A stretch of DNA of 9,912 bases from an uncultured Fibrobacterota bacterium (lineage in GTDB: Bacteria > Fibrobacterota > Chitinivibrionia > Chitinivibrionales > Chitinispirillaceae): contig CAISVC010000311.1 in the NCBI GenBank assembly GCA_903888815.1, positions 1 through 9,912 on the forward strand. Direction: 5' to 3'. The position numbers and the translations under genes were made by a program. Shown here piece by piece: positions 5,857 through 9,912 of the stretch. The notes under the pieces were generated by a model. That model saw only the letters and a program-made list of their open reading frames with translations. It made no database searches and had not been told where the DNA came from. Each line of letters starts with the position of its first letter. Position 1 is the stretch's first letter.

Positions 5857-8577
5857 TTATTTCCGGATAAAGACAAGTTCCGAATGTGCTTCTTTATCGA
5901 TCTGCACCTGCAGTATTGCCATTCCGCAACTGATGCGTTTCGCACTGATATGGAATGAATAGTTTCCGCCCGCCCGCATACCGTCCGCGAAGCTGCACAA
6001 CAGGCGTCCGCGCACATCATAGAGAGCGATTTTGACCAGGGCAGGCGATGGCAGGCGGAACGTAACGGTCGGACCGCCACCATGCGTCTGTCTGACGAAC
6101 ACCTTGACAGAAGGGCTATACTGGGATTTTTCCGCATCCTGCACGCCCGTCGTGTTGACATTGACAAATGTCCAATCCTGGTCGGGATACCCGCCCAGAT
6201 AATCCCACAGGTGTATCGCGGTCCCGTCGGCCGTGCCTGCGCCGGCGCATGAGGCCGCGCGTCCGCTCTTTCTGTTGATGATCTTGAAATATCCCCCTCC
6301 CACTGCTATGATCTGCCAGTTCTGGTCCGTAGTCGCGCTGTAAGCCAAGAGCTGCAGGAGTGTGCCGTTGGTTGTGCCGCCGCCCTGGCACGAGAGCGCG
6401 TTGCTGCCGGCCCGGTTGATGATCCTGAAATAGCCGCTGCCTGCCCCGGCGATCCGCCACTGCTGGGTGCTGTTCGTGGAGGAAAATGTCCCGAGGACAA
6501 TGTTGGTTCCATTGGCCGAAGCGTTGCCGGCCGTCGACATGGCTGTGCCGCTGTTCCGGTTGATGATTTTATACCAGGCGATGGTGTCCGGCTTGAAGGG
6601 GAAACCCACGGAGTCCTCGTTTATCCAGACGTTCATCTGGCCCGCCGTGCGGTTCGCGCGTGCGAAAAACGGTATTGCCTTTATGGTCATCGGGTTCGCG
6701 ACGGGAACGCCCGCATTCGTGGTTGTATAGAACCCCGCGCCCGATATGGTCCACACGCCGCCGAGCAGCGCGGCCTCGTACTGGGAGCTCAGCGCGCCGC
6801 TTTTCGGCAGCGTACAGGTGAAATTGACCTGGTTGTTCGCGTTGTCGTGGTTGTCCATGCCTTCGAGGCAGTACACGATCGGCCCCCGGGCCAGCGCCAC
6901 CATTCCGACATCGGCGGCGACGCGGGAATCGGCGTAGACGCGGCGGGGCGATACGTCAAGCGTTATTGTCACCGAATCGCCGCTGTTCCACGTTCGCGTG
7001 ATGTTCGCGTACCCGGCCGAAACCTGCGGGGTTGCTGTCTGTCCATTCACCGATACCGCCGCCGCAGGCGACCATGCCGGAATTCGCACGAAGAAGCCGA
7101 AGGTCTTCGCGCCCGGCAGGCCCATGGTAAAGGTCGAAATGCCGCTCCACGGGTAGCCGGTCTTCTGCGTAATGGTGATGTTATATCCCGGCATGTTGAT
7201 TGTTGCGCTGCTGCCCACAAACAGATTGGCATACACTGAGTCGTTGTTGTGCGAATAGATATAGGCCGGCATCTCGGACATCAATTTCAGGAACATGGGG
7301 GGGCAGCAGGGGCAGGCGTGCCACGCCCAGCGGCTGTCGTTCGTCGACTGAAGCGGGTTGTTGTAGTAGTAATGCGTCCCGTCAAGTGATATGCCGCCGA
7401 GCGCGCCGTTATAGAGCTCGTTTTCCAGCGCATCGCCGTATTTCCCGTCCGCAAACGCCATGTTCATGCGCTGGCAGAAAAATGCGCCTCCCGCCGAGGC
7501 GCAGGTCTCGCAGTAGCCGTTGTTCGGGAGTTGGTAGTCGCCGCCGAAAGCCTCACCGTTGGATGATGAACCTAAACCGCCGGTGACGTACATCTGCCTG
7601 TTGGCCATGTCGTCCCAGATGGCCTGCGCGGACGACAGGTAGGTTGCATTCCCGTTCACACGGCCGCAGTCGATTATGCCGGTATAAAACAGCGTTGCGC
7701 GGACCGCGTGACCGACGCAGGGGACCTGGTTGCTATAGGTCGCGTGGTCCTGGAAATATTCCCTGTTGGGCGAGGTGAGCGACTGATTGTTATACCGGTT
7801 CGTATAGTTGCCTCTGCTTTCGATCCAGCACTCGGCGAGCCCGCGGTATTTATTTTCGTCTATTACCAGGGGTGAAAGTTTGCTCTTGAGAGAAGTATCG
7901 TTCTTAAACAGCTGGTAGAGTCTGATATACGCCTGTTCGGCGTTCGCATGCTCGGGCACGTAATTCTTGATCCCGGGGCCCATGATGGAACACAGGTAAT
8001 TGGCGAACCGGCACGCGGCATAGAGCAGCGTCGTCTTGCCTGTAGCCTGGTAATAGGAAACGGCCGCTTCGGTCATGCATCCGGCGTTGTAGATTTCATG
8101 ATAAAACGGGTCCGAAAACCGTGCCACGCCGCCGAGCTGGATCGCCGTATTGAGATAGCCGTTCGGGTCGTGGTCGGATGCAGCCTTGATCCGGTTGATG
8201 TATCCATCAACGCGTGCCTCAAGCGCCGCGTCAGGGGTCTTGCGCAGAAAATCGCCTGCTGCGCGAATGGTCTCATAGACCAGGCCATCCCACCATGGGT
8301 CGCCGACATGGCCGCCGCTCAGTCCCTGCGCAACGCGGTCGAAATTATTGAAGGTATTGCCATTTGAAACCGTACCGCTATATCCTTCAAATTTCGTGAA
8401 CACATCGTTGATGGTGGTCGTCCGGAACATCTGGAGCCGTGGCGTCCAGAAGCTGTCGCTGATAGCCACATTCTCCACCGGCACCGCGGCCATGTCGCCG
8501 GGAGCGAGTGAAAATGCAGAGATAGCGGAAACAATAACTATGCAAACAACCATCCGCCCGATAAAATCATTTTGCAT
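5857..8577 (-). CDS. Secreted GH127 beta-L-arabinofuranosidase-like enzyme with ricin-type lectin domain
   Basis: 906 residues from the ATG at 8577, set by AAGGAGG (8584-8590) 6 nt upstream. A hydrophobic signal peptide ends near residues 21-25. The GH127 (DUF1680) region spans about 27-660: an alpha/alpha barrel, then beta domains. Residues matching the Bifidobacterium longum HypBA1 zinc and catalytic set are present: Glu342 (SSSNGEAFGGDY, acid/base), Glu357 and Cys359 (YCETCAS), and Cys424-Cys425 (ACPCCPP), where Cys424 is the expected nucleophile. A ricin-B/CBM13 beta-trefoil follows (about 668-807) with three repeats and QxW motifs at 705-707, 752-754 and 800-802. The last ~84 residues are a T9SS-like sorting module. 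Known GH127 enzymes release beta-L-arabinofuranose, for example from hydroxyproline-linked arabino-oligosaccharides; other members act on unusual rhamnogalacturonan-II sugars, so the exact substrate is open. It is first in the operon, directly behind the LacI-type operator, so substrate-induced expression is likely. Confidence 0.9.
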   Translation of the reverse strand: MQNDFIGRMVVCIVIVSAISAFSLAPGDMAAVPVENVAISDSFWTPRLQMFRTTTINDVFTKFEGYSGTVSNGNTFNNFDRVAQGLSGGHVGDPWWDGLVYETIRAAGDFLRKTPDAALEARVDGYINRIKAASDHDPNGYLNTAIQLGGVARFSDPFYHEIYNAGCMTEAAVSYYQATGKTTLLYAACRFANYLCSIMGPGIKNYVPEHANAEQAYIRLYQLFKNDTSLKSKLSPLVIDENKYRGLAECWIESRGNYTNRYNNQSLTSPNREYFQDHATYSNQVPCVGHAVRATLFYTGIIDCGRVNGNATYLSSAQAIWDDMANRQMYVTGGLGSSSNGEAFGGDYQLPNNGYCETCASAGGAFFCQRMNMAFADGKYGDALENELYNGALGGISLDGTHYYYNNPLQSTNDSRWAWHACPCCPPMFLKLMSEMPAYIYSHNNDSVYANLFVGSSATINMPGYNITITQKTGYPWSGISTFTMGLPGAKTFGFFVRIPAWSPAAAVSVNGQTATPQVSAGYANITRTWNSGDSVTITLDVSPRRVYADSRVAADVGMVALARGPIVYCLEGMDNHDNANNQVNFTCTLPKSGALSSQYEAALLGGVWTISGAGFYTTTNAGVPVANPMTIKAIPFFARANRTAGQMNVWINEDSVGFPFKPDTIAWYKIINRNSGTAMSTAGNASANGTNIVLGTFSSTNSTQQWRIAGAGSGYFRIINRAGSNALSCQGGGTTNGTLLQLLAYSATTDQNWQIIAVGGGYFKIINRKSGRAASCAGAGTADGTAIHLWDYLGGYPDQDWTFVNVNTTGVQDAEKSQYSPSVKVFVRQTHGGGPTVTFRLPSPALVKIALYDVRGRLLCSFADGMRAGGNYSFHISAKRISCGMAILQVQIDKEAHSELVFIRK

Positions 8578-8583
8578 TTTTAT

Positions 8584-8590
8584 CCTCCTT
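8584..8590 (-). promoter_or_regulatory. Ribosome-binding site deciding the GH127 start
   Basis: On the minus strand, AAGGAGG is followed by ATAAAA and then ATG (8577-8575). It lies downstream of the predicted promoter, so it marks the true start. The 35-codon extension up to 8682 would have to be translated from the promoter and operator DNA. Confidence 0.9.
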
Positions 8591-8610
8591 AAATAACCGG
8601 TGCAATTCTG

Positions 8611-8644
8611 TAATATTAACGATAACATTAACGTTAATGTTAAT
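8611..8644. promoter_or_regulatory. LacI-family operator: 20-bp perfect palindrome within a hexamer array
   Basis: TAACATTAACGTTAATGTTA at 8623-8642 is a perfect palindrome centred on CG (8632/8633), as in LacI/PurR-family operators, where leucines of the hinge helices insert at a central CpG. It is built of 6-bp units: ATTAAC at 8615 and 8627, GATAAC at 8621, and its reverse complement GTTAAT at 8633 and 8639. A second, imperfect site centred at 8620/8621 (8611-8630, 8 of 10 half-site positions symmetric) overlaps the first with a 12-bp shift. The regulator is encoded divergently about 110 nt away. The family assignment follows from this context; binding has not been shown. Confidence 0.82.
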
Positions 8645-8670
8645 ATAATCCATTTTTCCGGGTTTGTCAA
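8642..8670 (-). promoter_or_regulatory. Sigma70-type promoter of the GH127-GH51 operon
   Basis: On the minus strand the -35 box TTGACA (8670-8665) is a perfect consensus match. It is separated by exactly 17 nt from the -10 box TATATT (8647-8642), which matches five of six consensus bases. The predicted transcript start is near 8635, giving a leader of about 57 nt before the GH127 ATG. The palindromic operator begins at the edge of the -10 box and covers the start site, the geometry of a repressor that blocks RNA polymerase. Confidence 0.8.
8644..8649 (+). promoter_or_regulatory. Possible -10 box of the LacI-family regulator gene
   Basis: TATAAT is a perfect -10 match on the plus strand, placed just right of the operator and overlapping the -10 of the divergent operon promoter. 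At 17-nt spacing the -35 position (8621-8626, GATAAC) is poor, so the promoter may be weak. If used, transcription would start near 8656 with a leader of about 95 nt, and the operator would cover the -35 to -10 span, implying autoregulation. Confidence 0.4.
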
Positions 8671-8750
8671 AATTATTTTCACGCTATCGTCTGCACCCGA
8701 TGCAAATAGTAAATTATCAGTGTGATAAGCCGTACGGGGTTTTCAACACT

Positions 8751-9755
8751 ATGGCCATAACAAGAGTCAGGCTGATCGATATCGCCAGGAAAACGGGTGT
8801 TACCGTGAATACCGTTTCGCATGCATTAAAGGACAAAGAAGATATCTCCGCCAAGACCAGAAAACGCATCAAGCGTGTGGCAGAAGCGATGGGCTATATC
8901 ACCGATTCCATTGCCGAGTCCCTGCGTTCCGGCTCCACCAGGACCGTGGCCGTGATTCTCGGTGATATCTCAAACCCCCATTTTGCCATAATGATTAAAG
9001 AGATCGAGGCCGCGCTCAGCGCCTTCAGGTACCACACCTTTGTCATCAATACCAATGAAGATTATGAAACTGAAAAACAGGCGGTATTCTCCGCACTCGG
9101 CAAAAAGGTCGATGGAATCATTCTCTGCCCCTGCCAGAAAGGGATCGACGATATCGAGTTTTTAAAAAAATCCGGCACGCCATTCGTTCTTATAGGAAGG
9201 CATATCAACGACACCTCGGTTGACTACGCAATTGTCGACGACATAAAAGGCGGCTATCTGGCTACCGCACACCTCATTGAGCGCGGGCACAAAGAGATAC
9301 TCTTCCTTAACGGCCCGCTCTATATCTCCAGCGCAGTCGAGCGGTTTGAAGGGTACAAAAAAGCGCTCAAGGAACATGGTATCGCGTTTTCGAAAAAACT
9401 GGTACGGGAAATCACCGTGACGCAGGGAGAGGTTCAACATGAGGTGAAAAAAATCATGGATGAAGGGGTCACGTTCACCGCGATCTTCGCCTTCAGCGAC
9501 CTGATAGCCTGGGAAACCATCTACGCGCTGAATACCATGGGAATACGCGTTCCCGAAGATATAGCGGTCGCGGGTTTTGACGATATTCAGGCAAAGCTGT
9601 TTTTCCCGATACCGCTCACCTCCATCGGCACGGTCAAAGGAAGAATGTCAACGAGCGCAGTGGAAATTTTGATGAAAAAGATAGAGGGAAAAAATGCAAA
9701 GAACTATTTCAACAGCGTGATTGATACCTGCCTGGTGGTCAGAAAAACGACCTGA
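8751..9755 (+). CDS. LacI/GalR-family transcriptional regulator
   Basis: 334 residues, the usual length for the family. I chose the ATG at 8751 because the helix-turn-helix starts six residues later (RLIDIARKTGVTVNTVSHAL, residues about 7-26). The upstream TTG (8664) and ATG (8700) would add 29 or 17 residues without homology and have no ribosome-binding site. A weak GGGG (8736-8739) precedes the chosen start. The hinge helix is ITDSIAESLRSG (50-61), with Leu58 in the place of the operator-intercalating leucine. The ligand-binding core (about 63-330) has TVAVILGDISNPHF, VDGIILCPC, IVDDIKGGYLATAHLIERGHK, SSAVERFEGYKKAL and AVAGFDDIQAKLFFPIPLTSI, all family signatures. It most likely represses the divergent GH127-GH51 operon and itself by binding the palindrome between them, with an arabinose-type mono- or oligosaccharide as inducer. 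The ligand is inference from the target genes. Confidence 0.92.
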   Translation: MAITRVRLIDIARKTGVTVNTVSHALKDKEDISAKTRKRIKRVAEAMGYITDSIAESLRSGSTRTVAVILGDISNPHFAIMIKEIEAALSAFRYHTFVINTNEDYETEKQAVFSALGKKVDGIILCPCQKGIDDIEFLKKSGTPFVLIGRHINDTSVDYAIVDDIKGGYLATAHLIERGHKEILFLNGPLYISSAVERFEGYKKALKEHGIAFSKKLVREITVTQGEVQHEVKKIMDEGVTFTAIFAFSDLIAWETIYALNTMGIRVPEDIAVAGFDDIQAKLFFPIPLTSIGTVKGRMSTSAVEILMKKIEGKNAKNYFNSVIDTCLVVRKTT

Positions 9756-9817
9756 TATCACGAATCAATACGGCCAATTGGGGGTAATCCTCAAGGGTAG
9801 ATCGGTCTATCGGAATC

Positions 9818-9837
9818 CGGATGGAATTTTTCCATAG
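9818..9837 (+). repeat. Copy 2 of the 20-nt dispersed palindromic repeat
   Basis: It is identical to 2978-2997, including the ATGGAA/TTCCAT arms around TTT (9821-9835). It lies 62 nt past the stop of the regulator gene, on that gene's own strand, whereas copy 1 follows a gene on the opposite strand. The flanks on either side of the 20 nt do not align. Confidence 0.72.
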
Positions 9838-9871
9838 AGACTATGTTTATGAGGTTGTAGAAAAGCAGCCT

Positions 9872-9907
9872 CCTGGGAGTGAATGAAGGATATTTTTTCA
9901 CTCCAGG
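9872..9907. repeat. Long imperfect hairpin at the right edge
   Basis: CCTGGGAGTGAA (9872-9883) pairs with TTCACTCCAGG (9897-9907) with a single bulged G, around a 13-nt AT-rich loop. It may be a terminator for a convergent gene beyond the window, or an end of a mobile or repeat element. The window stops 5 nt later, so the context is missing. Confidence 0.55.
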
Positions 9908-9912
9908 CCCAT

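Larger units (their letters stand above)
9756..9912. other. Non-coding right end of the window downstream of the regulator
   Basis: These 157 nt show no gene. They hold the second copy of the 20-nt repeat (9818-9837) and a long imperfect hairpin (9872-9907). No clear T-tailed terminator follows the regulator stop; TTGGGG (9779-9784) and CCTCAA (9789-9794) could form a weak stem with one mismatch. Confidence 0.55.

Noticed and set aside
8578..8682. N-terminal extension of the GH127 gene with a lipobox-like cysteine
   Set aside because: The strong ribosome-binding site at 8584-8590 and the promoter at 8642-8670 lie within or downstream of it, so it is unlikely to be translated.
8664..8750. Earlier TTG (8664) or ATG (8700) starts for the LacI-family regulator
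   Set aside because: The added residues have no family similarity, no ribosome-binding site precedes them, and family members usually start a few residues before the helix-turn-helix. The TTG also overlaps the divergent -35 box.
1..9912. CRISPR arrays, tRNA or rRNA genes, transposases, toxin-antitoxin or phage-defence genes
   Set aside because: I looked on both strands and saw no spaced repeat array, no cloverleaf-like gene and no open frame with such domains.

Overview
The window looks like part of a plant-polysaccharide degradation locus from a free-living or gut fibre degrader of the FCB superphylum. The best guess is Fibrobacterota (Chitinispirillum/Chitinivibrio type). The reasons are that all three complete enzymes, and the truncated gene at the left edge, end in a C-terminal module resembling type IX secretion (T9SS) sorting domains, that Sec signal peptides are present, and that no SusC/SusD pair is visible. 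The taxonomic placement is inference; the sequence contains no marker gene.

Layout. (1) Positions 2-202 (+) are the 3' end of a secreted protein, seen only as its sorting domain. (2) Positions 243-2717 (+) encode a secreted glycoside hydrolase family 2 enzyme (beta-galactosidase-like), 40 nt downstream and probably in the same transcript. (3) Positions 2718-3010 lie between convergent genes and hold several short perfect palindromes, one of which recurs as an exact 20-nt copy at the right end of the window. (4) Positions 8577 down to 3011 (-) form a two-gene operon: a GH127 beta-L-arabinofuranosidase-like enzyme with a ricin-type lectin domain, then a GH51 alpha-L-arabinofuranosidase-like enzyme with inserted carbohydrate-binding-like modules. 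(5) Positions 8578-8750 are a compact divergent control region with a strong sigma70-type promoter and a 20-bp perfect palindrome at the predicted start of transcription. (6) Positions 8751-9755 (+) encode a LacI-family regulator. (7) The right end (9756-9912) is non-coding, with a repeat copy and a long imperfect hairpin.

How the parts fit. GH127 and GH51 enzymes typically remove beta- and alpha-linked L-arabinofuranose, and GH2 enzymes remove galactose or related sugars. Together they suggest attack on arabinose-decorated plant polymers such as arabinan, arabinogalactan or hydroxyproline-rich glycoproteins at or outside the cell surface. The divergent LacI-family protein probably represses the GH127-GH51 operon by binding the palindrome and releases it when a sugar ligand appears. 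The ribosome-binding sites place both operon starts, and the regulator start is also placed, downstream of the longest possible open frames; the coordinates given use those shorter starts.
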